A DNA stretch of 64,000 nt from REBR01 sp033721915 (GTDB lineage Bacteria; Pseudomonadota; Gammaproteobacteria; Pseudomonadales; Oleiphilaceae). Each line of letters opens with the position of its first letter. The stretch's first letter is position 1. The position numbers and the translations under genes are program-made. The notes beneath the pieces were generated by a model that had not been told where the DNA came from, searched no databases, and worked only from the letters and a program-made list of their open reading frames with translations. The DNA is taken from positions 95,499 to 159,498 of the forward strand of contig JAWWAC010000002.1 in the NCBI GenBank assembly GCA_033721915.1. Direction: 5' to 3'. Positions 8,681-16,631 of this stretch are shown piece by piece.

Positions 8681-9289
8681 ATGCTGCTGATGATCGATAA
8701 CTACGATTCCTTCACCTACAACCTGGTGCAGTACTTCGGCGAACTGGGGGCCGAGGTGGTGGTGCGGCGCAATGACGCACTGAGTGTGGCGGACATTGAG
8801 GCCATGAACCCGGAGCGGATTGTCATCTCACCGGGCCCCTGCTCACCGGACCAGGCGGGCATCTCCATGGACGTGGTGCGCCACTTCGCGGGGCGGGTGC
8901 CACTGCTGGGGGTCTGCCTGGGGCACCAGTGCATCGGGCAGGTGTTTGGCGGCCGAGTGATCCGCGCCGGGCAGGTGATGCACGGCAAGACCTCCCCCAT
9001 CCACCACCGCAACCAGGGGGTATTCCATGGTCTGGACCAGCCCTTCCAGGCCACCCGCTACCACTCGCTGGTGGTGGACAAGACGGCACTGCCGGAGGTG
9101 CTTGAGATGACCGCCTGGACCGAGACAGACTCGGGGGAGCTGGAAGAGATCATGGGACTGCGCCACCGGCATCTGGCGGTGGAAGGAGTGCAGTTTCACC
9201 CGGAGTCCATCATGACCCGACAGGGCCATGATCTGCTGAAGAACTTCCTGCAGACGCCGATGCCGGAAAAGCCGGCCCGCAGCGCCTGA
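8681..9289 (+). CDS. trpG: Anthranilate synthase component II (glutamine amidotransferase)
   Basis: Class I glutamine amidotransferase of 202 aa. The nucleophile Cys79 lies in LLGVCLGHQ and the catalytic His and Glu in VEGVQFHPESI. The N-terminus LLMIDNYDSFTYN is typical. I place the start at the ATG at 8681 rather than the longer in-frame start at 8576, which would overlap trpE by more than 100 nt. In relatives TrpG may also serve as PabA; no separate pabA is visible in the window. Confidence 0.96.
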   Translation: MLLMIDNYDSFTYNLVQYFGELGAEVVVRRNDALSVADIEAMNPERIVISPGPCSPDQAGISMDVVRHFAGRVPLLGVCLGHQCIGQVFGGRVIRAGQVMHGKTSPIHHRNQGVFHGLDQPFQATRYHSLVVDKTALPEVLEMTAWTETDSGELEEIMGLRHRHLAVEGVQFHPESIMTRQGHDLLKNFLQTPMPEKPARSA

Positions 9290-9333
9290 TGGCGCCGGCC
9301 ACTGACCGATAACAAGACAGCGAAGGACAGGTT

Positions 9334-10365
9334 ATGGATATGAAAGCCGCACTGGCCCGGCTCGTGGAGCGACTGGACCTGAGCACCGAGCAGATGCAGT
9401 CCGTGATGCGCCTCGTCATGAACGGCGAGGCCACGGACGCCCAGATCGGCGCCTTTCTGGTGGCACTGCGCATGAAGAGCGAGAGCGTCGACGAGATCAC
9501 CGGCGCCACCATGGTCATGCGCGAGCTGGTCACGCCGGTGAGCGCCAACGCCCACCCACTGGTGGACATTGTCGGCACCGGCGGTGACGGCGCCAACCTG
9601 TTCAATGTCTCCACCGCCGCCGCCTTTGTGGTGGCCGCCGCCGGTGGCCATGTGGCCAAGCACGGCAACCGCTCCGTCTCCTCCAGCAGCGGCAGCGCCG
9701 ACCTGCTGGAGGCGGCGGGCATCCGGCTGGACATCACACCGGCGGACGTGGCCCGTGCCGTGGAGCAGATCGGCGTGGGCTTCATGTTCGCACCGGCCCA
9801 CCACAGCGCCATGAAGCACGCCATAGGCCCGCGCAAGGAGCTGGGCCTGCGCACCCTGTTCAACATACTGGGCCCCATGACCAACCCGGCGGGCGTGCGC
9901 CATCAGCTGATCGGCGTCTTCAACAGCGCCCTGTGCCGGCCCATGGCGGAGGTGCTCAAGCGCCTCGGCTCGGAGCACATCCTGGTGGTGCACAGCGACG
10001 ACGGGCTGGACGAGATCAGCCTGGCGGGGCGCACCCATGTGGCGGAGCTGAAAAACGGCGAAGTGCACGAATACGACATCACCCCCGAGGAGCTGGGCGT
10101 GCCCTCACAGTCCCTCTCGGGGCTGACCGTCACCAGCGCGGCGGAGTCGCTGGCGCTGATCCGCGAGGCACTGGGCCGAGGCCATGAGCCCCGCACCGAG
10201 AAGGCCCGTGACCTGATTGCACTGAACGCCGGCGCCGCCATCTACGCCGCCGACCTGGCCGGCAACCTTAAGGACGGCGTGTCCATGGCCGCCGACGCCA
10301 TCGGCTCCGGACTGGCCAGCGCCAAGATGCAGGAGCTGGCGGATTTCACCCGCTGCCTGGACTGA
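9334..10365 (+). CDS. trpD: Anthranilate phosphoribosyltransferase
   Basis: Enzyme of 343 aa that transfers phosphoribose from PRPP to anthranilate. The PRPP-binding GTGGDGANLFNVST segment (about residues 79-92) and the KHGNRSVSSSSGSADLLE segment are intact. A ribosome-binding site (GGACAGG) precedes the ATG. The 44-nt gap after trpG shows no terminator, so it belongs to the same transcript. Confidence 0.97.
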   Translation: MDMKAALARLVERLDLSTEQMQSVMRLVMNGEATDAQIGAFLVALRMKSESVDEITGATMVMRELVTPVSANAHPLVDIVGTGGDGANLFNVSTAAAFVVAAAGGHVAKHGNRSVSSSSGSADLLEAAGIRLDITPADVARAVEQIGVGFMFAPAHHSAMKHAIGPRKELGLRTLFNILGPMTNPAGVRHQLIGVFNSALCRPMAEVLKRLGSEHILVVHSDDGLDEISLAGRTHVAELKNGEVHEYDITPEELGVPSQSLSGLTVTSAAESLALIREALGRGHEPRTEKARDLIALNAGAAIYAADLAGNLKDGVSMAADAIGSGLASAKMQELADFTRCLD

Positions 10366-10388
10366 CCCATGACCCGGATTGCACACCC

Positions 10389-11198
10389 ATGAGCGAACAG
10401 ACCCCCACAATCCTGCGCCGCATTGTCGAGCGCAAATGGCAGGAGCTGGACCAGCGCAAGGCCCAGCTGCCACCGGACGAATGCCGCGCCGAGGCACAGG
10501 ACCAGCCCGACACCCGTGGCTTCGCCGCCGCCATGCAGGCACGGGTGGCCCGTGGGGAACCGGCCGTGATCGCCGAGATCAAGCAAGCCTCACCCAGCAA
10601 GGGCGTGCTCCGTGACCCCTTCCACCCGGCGGCCATCGCAGAGGACTACCAGCGAGGAGGCGCCACCTGCCTGTCCGTGCTCACGGACCACGACTTCTTC
10701 CAGGGCAGCGAGGCGGACCTCATTGCCGCCCGTGGCGCCTGCTCGCTGCCGGTGATCCGCAAGGATTTCATGGTGGACGACTACCAGATTTACGAGAGCC
10801 GCATCGCCGGCGCCGACTGCGTACTGCTGATCGCCGCCTGCCTCACCCGCACCCAGATGCAGCACCTCAACGGCCTGGCCCGTGAGCTGGGCATGGATGT
10901 GCTGCTGGAGGTGCACAATGGCGAGGAACTGGAAGCGGCCCTGTCCGTGGACAGCCCCCTGCTGGGCATCAACAACCGGGACCTGCACAGCTTCGAGGTC
11001 TCACTGGAAACCACACTGGCACTCAGCAAGGCGGTGCCGGAAGACCGGCTGATTGTCACCGAAAGCGGCATCCACACCCCGGAAGACGTGCGGCGCATGC
11101 GGGACAATGACATCCACGCCTTCCTGGTGGGGGAGTCCATGATGCGCGCCGACAGCCCGGGGCAGAAACTGCAGGCGCTGTTTTTCCCGACGGCCTGA
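10389..11198 (+). CDS. trpC: Indole-3-glycerol phosphate synthase
   Basis: TIM-barrel enzyme of 269 aa that closes the indole ring. Catalytic elements: AEIKQASPSKG (Lys near residue 60), SVLTDHDFFQGS, VIRKDFMVDDYQI, LLEVHNGEEL and VTESGIHTPEDV. It is monofunctional, without a fused TrpF. It closes the trpEGDC run, and in Pseudomonas it is followed directly by vfr. Here the conserved order breaks immediately after this gene. Confidence 0.97.
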   Translation: MSEQTPTILRRIVERKWQELDQRKAQLPPDECRAEAQDQPDTRGFAAAMQARVARGEPAVIAEIKQASPSKGVLRDPFHPAAIAEDYQRGGATCLSVLTDHDFFQGSEADLIAARGACSLPVIRKDFMVDDYQIYESRIAGADCVLLIAACLTRTQMQHLNGLARELGMDVLLEVHNGEELEAALSVDSPLLGINNRDLHSFEVSLETTLALSKAVPEDRLIVTESGIHTPEDVRRMRDNDIHAFLVGESMMRADSPGQKLQALFFPTA

Positions 11199-11275
11199 TG
11201 AATCACCGGCGCGCGCCATGGCGCACCATTGAGCAGGTGGTGGCCCTGCTGCGCAGTGCGCCACAGGGCGGGTGA
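11198..11275 (+). CDS. 25-residue ORF overlapping the trpC stop (doubtful)
   Basis: An ATG overlaps the TGA of trpC by one base (TGATG), the classic geometry for translational coupling. It opens a 25-residue frame (MNHRRAPWRTIEQVVALL and a short tail). No family is recognised. It may be the stub of a longer gene lost when the accessory block to the right was inserted, or a chance ORF. Confidence 0.2.
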   Translation: MNHRRAPWRTIEQVVALLRSAPQGG

Positions 11276-11279
11276 TACA

Positions 11280-12305
11280 TTATTCGAAGCCGTCTTCGGC
11301 CATCGAGTGGTGTTCCAGGGGCTGCCCTGATCCGCTAACCCCCTCATGGGGGTCAGAGGCGACCCGTATCACCACCTTGCCACGGCAACGGCCGCTGCGA
11401 CTGCGTTGGTAGGCCTGCTCGCTATCGGCAACGGCAAATTCACTGTCGATCACCGGACGGAGTGAGCCCGCCTCCACCAGCGCTGTCAGCGCTTCCAGAT
11501 CCTGCCGCCAGGGCTTCACCACCAGGCTGGCGGCGTTTTTGCCGCTCAGGCGATAGAGCGGTGTGGCCAGCATGGAGAAAGCATCACCCCCGGTGGAAAT
11601 AAACCAGCCGCCAGGGGCCAGCATGGCGGCGCAGCTGCGGGGGGATTCAAAGGAGGTGACATCAAACACCAGATCAAAGGGACCGGCGCTCTGGCGGTAA
11701 TCACCCGCCGTGTAATCAATGCTCGCATCTGCCCCCAATGCCTGCACAAACCCCAGGTTGCGGGTACTGCAAACCGCAGTGACATGGGCCCCCAGGGTCT
11801 TGGCAATCTGCACCGCAAAGTGGCCAACGCCACCGGAGGCGCCAATAATCAGCACCCGGCTGCCGGCTTTCACCCGGCCCTTGCGCAGCCCCTGCAACGC
11901 GGTCAGGCCAGCCAGGGGCATGGCGGCGGCTTGGGTAAAGGACAGGGACGCCGGCTTATGGGCCACACACTGGTGGTGAATCAGCGTCTGCTGGGCCAGG
12001 GAGGCCGTGCGCAGGCGCATGTCCATGCCATAAACGGCGTCGCCAATGGCCAGGCCGGTTACCCGGTCACCCACCGCCACCACCGTGCCCGCCAGATCAT
12101 CCCCAAACAGGGGCCGCTGGCGCTTGCCCAGCACCGGTTGGGTCACCCGGGCCAGTGGGACGTTCAGTTTCCAGTCCTTGGGATTCACAGAGGCGGCCTG
12201 CACCTGCACCCGTACATCTTTCGGCCCTGGCTCACCGGGTGCCGCCACTTCCTGAAGCGCCAGCCGGGCTTTCAGCCCCTGGCGTCGGGTTACAATTGCC
12301 TGCAT
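11280..12305 (-). CDS. Zinc-independent medium-chain NADPH:quinone oxidoreductase-like protein
   Basis: MDR-superfamily enzyme of 341 aa. The N-terminal GroES-like domain contains ASVNPKDWKLN and FGDDLAGTVVAVGD. The Rossmann domain contains GASGGVGHFAVQIAKTLGA (about residues 150-168), the NADPH-binding loop. The structural-zinc cysteine cluster of alcohol dehydrogenases is absent, which points to the quinone-oxidoreductase/zeta-crystallin branch. The ATG at 12305 starts the conserved fold; the in-frame extension to 12587 is not conserved in character. The C-terminal tail (HEGVSGSGQPLEHHSMAE) looks like a strain-specific extension. Substrate unknown. Confidence 0.8.
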   Translation of the reverse strand: MQAIVTRRQGLKARLALQEVAAPGEPGPKDVRVQVQAASVNPKDWKLNVPLARVTQPVLGKRQRPLFGDDLAGTVVAVGDRVTGLAIGDAVYGMDMRLRTASLAQQTLIHHQCVAHKPASLSFTQAAAMPLAGLTALQGLRKGRVKAGSRVLIIGASGGVGHFAVQIAKTLGAHVTAVCSTRNLGFVQALGADASIDYTAGDYRQSAGPFDLVFDVTSFESPRSCAAMLAPGGWFISTGGDAFSMLATPLYRLSGKNAASLVVKPWRQDLEALTALVEAGSLRPVIDSEFAVADSEQAYQRSRSGRCRGKVVIRVASDPHEGVSGSGQPLEHHSMAEDGFE

Positions 12306-12679
12306 AGCGGTTCTCTTGAGTTGTGGGAGCCATTTATTTTCGCGCATCTCAAATAATCCGATACCCTCCCGGATAAAAGCGCCTACTCTTTCACCTGAGC
12401 GCATCGTGGAATCACTACTCCGCAAGGGAAGCGGCGGTGTCAGCAACACAGTGAACCAAGCGCCCGCGCAAAAAGAAAGCCTGACCCTGAAGTTCGAAGA
12501 CAAAGACGGCGTCAAGGCAGAAGTCCCGAGCCAATAATCCCGGTCGGCCTCCTTGCAATCCCCGGAGCTGGAAACCCCCAGCTCCATTGCCGATACTAAC
12601 CAGTTATTGATGACGGGAAAAACGTGTAACCGCCATGAAAAATGCAGCCTGAAAAAGCCATATAACGAGTGAGAATCAC
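12306..12679. other. Gene-poor gap between the MDR and MOSC genes
   Basis: This 374-bp gap holds the upstream region of the MDR gene (leftward) and of the MOSC gene (rightward). A 73-residue frame on the plus strand (12316-12537) ends KFEDKDGVKAEVPSQ; its C-terminal half looks protein-like but I recognise no family, and it has no clear ribosome-binding site, so I treat it as unproven or a remnant. It is followed by a perfect 8-bp hairpin, GGAGCTGG (12564-12571) and CCAGCTCC (12578-12585), without a T-run. Confidence 0.35.
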
Positions 12680-13648
12680 ATGATTGAGGTAGGCAAGGTC
12701 AGTGAGTTATGGCGCTATCCGGTGAAATCCATGGAGGGAGCCCGGGTAGAAGAAACCCTGATACAGAAAGAGGGAATGCTGGGTGACCGCAACTGGGCGC
12801 TTCGGGATGAATCCATTGGCGAACTCAGTACCGTCCGGAAACTGCCAAAACTCCTTACATTCAAAGCCACCTACGACGAAGAACCCCGCCCGGGCAAAGT
12901 CCCCCCGGTCACCATCCAGTTACCGGATGGCAGCCTGGTCAATAGCGCCGATAGCGCGATCAATAAGGCGTTAAGTGCCGCTGTTGGCCGACCCGTGAGC
13001 CTCTGGCCCCTGCAACCAAAAACCCACCTGAAGCACTACCGCTTAAAGGTGCCCGCAGGCGCTGCAGCGATGAAAAAACAGTTCGCCACCAAAGAAATGC
13101 CGGACATGTCCTCAGTATCCTGGCGCTTCATGATGGAGCTTGCTGTTTTCGCAACCCCACTGGGCAGGTACCACGACGTCTACCCGCTGCATTTGCTGAC
13201 CAACAGCTCCCTGAAAAAATTAAAACAACTGGAACCCGACGGGGATTTCCGGGTCGAGCGCTTCCGGCCCAACCTGCTCATCGATACCGGCACAGAGGCT
13301 TTTGCTTTTGATGAATTTCAATGGGTGGATGGCCAGCTGTATATCGGTGAAACCGTGTTAAAAGTCGTTTCGCGAACGGTGCGCTGCTCCATGCCCGCCC
13401 AACCACAAGTCACCCTAAAGAAAGATGCGAAAGTGCTAAGGACCCTGGAAGCACACACCCAGCGTCACCTCGGGGTGAACATGTCAGTGATCAAGCCTGG
13501 CATTATTCGGCAGGGTGATACCGTCCTCTTTGAACCGGCTAACCGCTCCTATTTATCAAAGCGCGTTAATGCCCTTTCATCCGGGTTAAGGAACAGTGCG
13601 ATACAAAGTTCATTCAAATTGATAGACCGGATCACGAAACAGCGTTAA
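12680..13648 (+). CDS. MOSC domain-containing protein (YcbX/mARC-like)
   Basis: Protein of 322 aa with an N-terminal MOSC beta-barrel (VSELWRYPVKSMEGA, GDRNWALRD) followed by a MOSC domain containing FRPNLLIDT and the probable molybdenum-ligand cysteine in RTVRCSMP. YcbX-type proteins reduce N-hydroxylated compounds with molybdenum cofactor; they often need a ferredoxin-like partner domain, and none is fused here. The spacing within the C-terminal half, including EAHTQRHLGVNMSV, is intact. Base composition is visibly lower in GC than trp or arg genes, fitting acquired DNA. moaA, needed for cofactor synthesis, is at 62.5-63.5 kb. Confidence 0.82.
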   Translation: MIEVGKVSELWRYPVKSMEGARVEETLIQKEGMLGDRNWALRDESIGELSTVRKLPKLLTFKATYDEEPRPGKVPPVTIQLPDGSLVNSADSAINKALSAAVGRPVSLWPLQPKTHLKHYRLKVPAGAAAMKKQFATKEMPDMSSVSWRFMMELAVFATPLGRYHDVYPLHLLTNSSLKKLKQLEPDGDFRVERFRPNLLIDTGTEAFAFDEFQWVDGQLYIGETVLKVVSRTVRCSMPAQPQVTLKKDAKVLRTLEAHTQRHLGVNMSVIKPGIIRQGDTVLFEPANRSYLSKRVNALSSGLRNSAIQSSFKLIDRITKQR

Positions 13649-14013
13649 TTGTTATAAGGAGGGTTTCCGGGTGGTAAAGGCCCCTGGAGTTCCCCAGTAA
13701 ATTGCACACGCCGCATCAGTGCATGACCTGGCTGTGTTTCATGTTCTGGTCATTCGAGCGGTCTGTCGGTGCAGGCGGAACACCCGGAGCAGGCACTGTT
13801 TTCCCTTCCCTGGATCCGGGTAACTGATCCAGAAAAATCAATCCACCATTGGCCCCGTGTGTCTGAAAACAGCAGCTGGTGGCCCTGCTGGCACCCATGG
13901 CTGGCGAAGCGCTCCGGGCGCCAGCATACCGCACCGCAAACACTGGGCAACACGGCCTACCCGGCCCTGAAGGTGGCCCCGGGGCGATATGTCTTTGACC
14001 ATCGCGACCGACT
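13649..14013. other. Gene-poor gap with an orphan ribosome-binding site
   Basis: No convincing gene. A perfect Shine-Dalgarno TAAGGAGGG (13655-13663) sits 8 nt before GTG at 13671, but this opens only nine codons before TAA at 13698-13700, suggesting the start of a gene whose body was deleted. An 82-residue plus-strand frame (13769-14017) is Trp-rich and resembles no known family; it overlaps the end of the SDR gene and is probably not coding. Confidence 0.4.
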
Positions 14014-14862
14014 CTAACGGACCTTCATGTTGCGCTTGGTAAAGTAGGTGGTGAGGGGTTGATACCAGGAGCCGAGCAGTCGCACCACTTTGTCGAGCAC
14101 TTTGGCGTCGTAGCCCACCAGCACGCGGCGCCTGTTTTTCTCCACGGCCTTCAGGATCTGCATGGCCGCGCTTTCAGCGGAGGTGGCATTGAGCAGTCGG
14201 TCGAAGCGCTTGCGCGCCTCTTCGGCGTCGGTGCCCATGGTCTCGGTGAGTTTCTCGTCGAGTCGCGCTGCCAGGGCGATGTTGGTTCGGATGCCGCCGG
14301 GGTGCACACAGGTGGCGCTGACTCCGGATTGCGCCATATCCAGCTCCTGACGCAGCGCCTCGGTATAGCCGCGTACCGCGAATTTGGAACTGTTGTAGGT
14401 GCCCTGGGTGGGCAACGAGATCAGGCCGAACAGGCTTGAGGTGTTGATGATGTGGCCTTCACCTGTGGCCTTCAGATGGGGCAGAAACGCCTGAGTCCCC
14501 CACACCACGCCCCAGAAATTGATGTCCATGATCCACAGAAAGTCTTCCGGCTTGACGTGCTCAAGCGTGGCCCCCAGCGCCACACCGGCGTTATTGAAGA
14601 CCAGGTTCACCTTCCCGTGGTCAGCCACCACCTGCTCCGCCCATGCGGACACCGCCTCCCGGTCGGCCACATTGACCCTGGCGGTGGTCACTGTCACATC
14701 CCCGCTCTGGGAGGCGAGCCGCGCCGTTTCTTTGAGATCCTCTTCGTTGACATCGCTGAGCGCCAGGTGACAGCCGCGACGAGCAAGCTCCATCGCCAGG
14801 GTGCGACCCATGCCCGAAGCCGCGCCTGTTATCGCAGCCACCTTATTGCTGAAAGATTTCAT
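14014..14862 (-). CDS. Short-chain dehydrogenase/reductase
   Basis: Classical SDR of 282 aa. It has the cofactor loop TGAASGMG (about residues 12-19), the structural NNAG, the catalytic Ser in INTSSLFG and the YxxxK element in TYNSSKFAV. The ATG at 14862 is preceded by AAGGAA, so the longer in-frame start at 14943 is not needed. The C-terminus (LLGSWYQPLTTYFTKRNMKV) resembles acetoin reductase-like SDRs found near lipid or hydrocarbon genes. The substrate cannot be told from sequence. Confidence 0.85.
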   Translation of the reverse strand: MKSFSNKVAAITGAASGMGRTLAMELARRGCHLALSDVNEEDLKETARLASQSGDVTVTTARVNVADREAVSAWAEQVVADHGKVNLVFNNAGVALGATLEHVKPEDFLWIMDINFWGVVWGTQAFLPHLKATGEGHIINTSSLFGLISLPTQGTYNSSKFAVRGYTEALRQELDMAQSGVSATCVHPGGIRTNIALAARLDEKLTETMGTDAEEARKRFDRLLNATSAESAAMQILKAVEKNRRRVLVGYDAKVLDKVVRLLGSWYQPLTTYFTKRNMKVR

Positions 14863-15179
14863 TCTGAGTTCCTTGTTATTGTTGGGTGACCAATCGACCA
14901 ATGGGGTCAGAGTCAGCGTACTTTCAGCCGCGTTGATTCGCATTGGCCGAAAATAAGGGCACCGTTAATGGCGTTGCCAAGTCCGGGTTCAGCTCCGGGG
15001 AATGACGACTCCCCTTTGTGAGCCGTTGCACACACATCAGTGGGACAGCAACAGGGGGATGATGGGGTATGGAATCAAACAATGCCGACGTCACAGGTCG
15101 ATCAGTCGATGGGTCGGACCCCGACAGCGTCAGTCATGGCAACCAGCGCTGTCGGGGCCGCAAACACGCTCAATGGCGA
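14863..15179. other. Intergenic gap with a perfect inverted repeat
   Basis: No gene seen. It carries an 11-bp perfect inverted repeat (separate entry) downstream of the secreted-protein gene that ends at 15180, and the upstream region of the SDR gene. Confidence 0.5.
15119..15157 (-). terminator. Hairpin after the secreted FMTGGGR-motif gene
   Basis: CCCCGACAGCG (15119-15129) and CGCTGTCGGGG (15147-15157) form a perfect 11-bp stem with a 17-nt loop, 22 nt downstream of a leftward gene. No T-run follows on either strand, so it may end transcription with Rho or stabilise the mRNA 3' end rather than act as a classic intrinsic terminator. Confidence 0.4.
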
Positions 15180-16391
15180 TCAGTTATCCTCGTTATTGTC
15201 TTTCTCCCGCACTGAGTGCGCCTGGTGGTTACCCCCCTTCAGGGTGTTGCCAGGCGCCTGCAGGACAACATTGTCGTTTTCATCCCGGATGGTGAGAGCG
15301 GCGCTGTCGTACCCCACGCCAGGCTCGCCGGCATCGGTGAGCGTCCACTTCGCAGTGCCCATCTGACGGTGGTCTCCGACTCTCAGTCTTCCCACACCTT
15401 CGCCTTCATAGGTGTCGAACGCAGCGGCCGGCGGGGCAGGCTCACTCTCGGGATCGTCCGTGCAGGCGGCGGCGGTCAGCTCCTCTAGATGGAAGGAATT
15501 GCCGGCGCCCCAGTTCACCTGGAGCCGGTTCGGGCCATCACCGGTATCACACTCGAGACGGAAACCATGGGTGACCCGGTCGCCGGATTCGTCGGCGAAC
15601 CGGCCACCACCGGTCATGAAGCCCTTCTGGTCCGCTGCGTCTTCCGGTGGTCCCATGTCACAGGCCGTTACGTTCTCGAAGTCGGCGCTCGCCTCGCTGA
15701 CAGCCACGTCCCCGAGCAGCTCCGACTGCAGAAACAGGGCCCGCTGTGTCACCTTGTCTGCTATGCCGTCCCCGTTGCGGTCCTCTGTCTCGGTGTGATT
15801 CAGGAACAGTGTCCCCAGGGGACCCAATGGGATTTCGACAAAGTTTCCATCCACCTCGACCGGCTCACCCTGCACACTGGCGGAACCGACAAAGGAGCTG
15901 CTATGAAGCTCGCATGAGCCTGCCTGAGTCGCTGCCACACTCGCCTGGGAGTGCAGGACAGTGGCCTCGACGAGGGTTTCATCCAGCAACTCCAGAATGT
16001 TGATGATTTGCACGTCCGCGGTGAAGCTGGTTCCAATCGCCACCGAGCCCGGCCCCGGACCCTCACCGAATTCCGTCTCGGTTGAAAGCAGCCCGCCCGC
16101 CACTACGACCCCCATATCCAGGGTGGTGGGAGGGAGCAGGGCCGCCCCATCATCGGCACAGGGGACCGATTGATCGTTGGCTATCAATGGCTCGGCCTCA
16201 ACCAGGTCCACCCGCAGGGCACTGGCCCGACAGGAAAACTCCTCTGCGTCGAAACCCTGTGCAGAAACCCCAAGAGGGAACACGCCAAAAAGACAGAGCC
16301 CCAGGAAAAGGGCAATGCACCTTTTGCGAAAAACATCGGCTACAACGCGATATTGATGCTTACTGTCAGGGCTATAAATGTTCCGTTCCAT
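15180..16391 (-). CDS. Secreted protein with an FMTGGGR motif (choice-of-anchor-P-like)
   Basis: Protein of 403 aa. The ATG at 16391 is preceded by AAGGAG and leads into a signal peptide after a short basic N-region (hydrophobic stretch about residues 25-44, ending PLGVSAQG). The mature part contains TETEDRNGDGIAD, like a calcium-binding loop, and KGFMTGGGRFAD (about residues 275-286), the motif typical of 'choice-of-anchor P' secreted proteins. No C-terminal sorting helix is visible; the protein ends in a hydrophilic tail (SVREKDNNEDN), so it may be released rather than anchored. Function unknown. It lies alone, facing away from the 662-aa gene. Confidence 0.6.
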   Translation of the reverse strand: MERNIYSPDSKHQYRVVADVFRKRCIALFLGLCLFGVFPLGVSAQGFDAEEFSCRASALRVDLVEAEPLIANDQSVPCADDGAALLPPTTLDMGVVVAGGLLSTETEFGEGPGPGSVAIGTSFTADVQIINILELLDETLVEATVLHSQASVAATQAGSCELHSSSFVGSASVQGEPVEVDGNFVEIPLGPLGTLFLNHTETEDRNGDGIADKVTQRALFLQSELLGDVAVSEASADFENVTACDMGPPEDAADQKGFMTGGGRFADESGDRVTHGFRLECDTGDGPNRLQVNWGAGNSFHLEELTAAACTDDPESEPAPPAAAFDTYEGEGVGRLRVGDHRQMGTAKWTLTDAGEPGVGYDSAALTIRDENDNVVLQAPGNTLKGGNHQAHSVREKDNNEDN

Positions 16392-16631
16392 TATCAATAC
16401 TCCTTCCATTCCATTGAATAAGCCATCTGAGGCAGACAGCCCTCGCACTTTCCAGCAGAAAAATGTGATGCAAGTCACAAGCCAGGATAATTAATGCCAT
16501 TGAATCATTCGGTTGGCGCATGCATTGCCGGCGGAAGAAGAGAGAGTAAGTTTTTCCGACAGGTGCGCAATCAGAAGCCCATGCCGGAGCCCAATTGACA
16601 TACCCCGGGGACAGCCACAGTATCGGGTATT

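Noticed and set aside
13769..14017. 82-residue plus-strand ORF
   Set aside because: Unusual Trp-rich composition, no ribosome-binding site, overlaps the SDR gene end; no family recognised.
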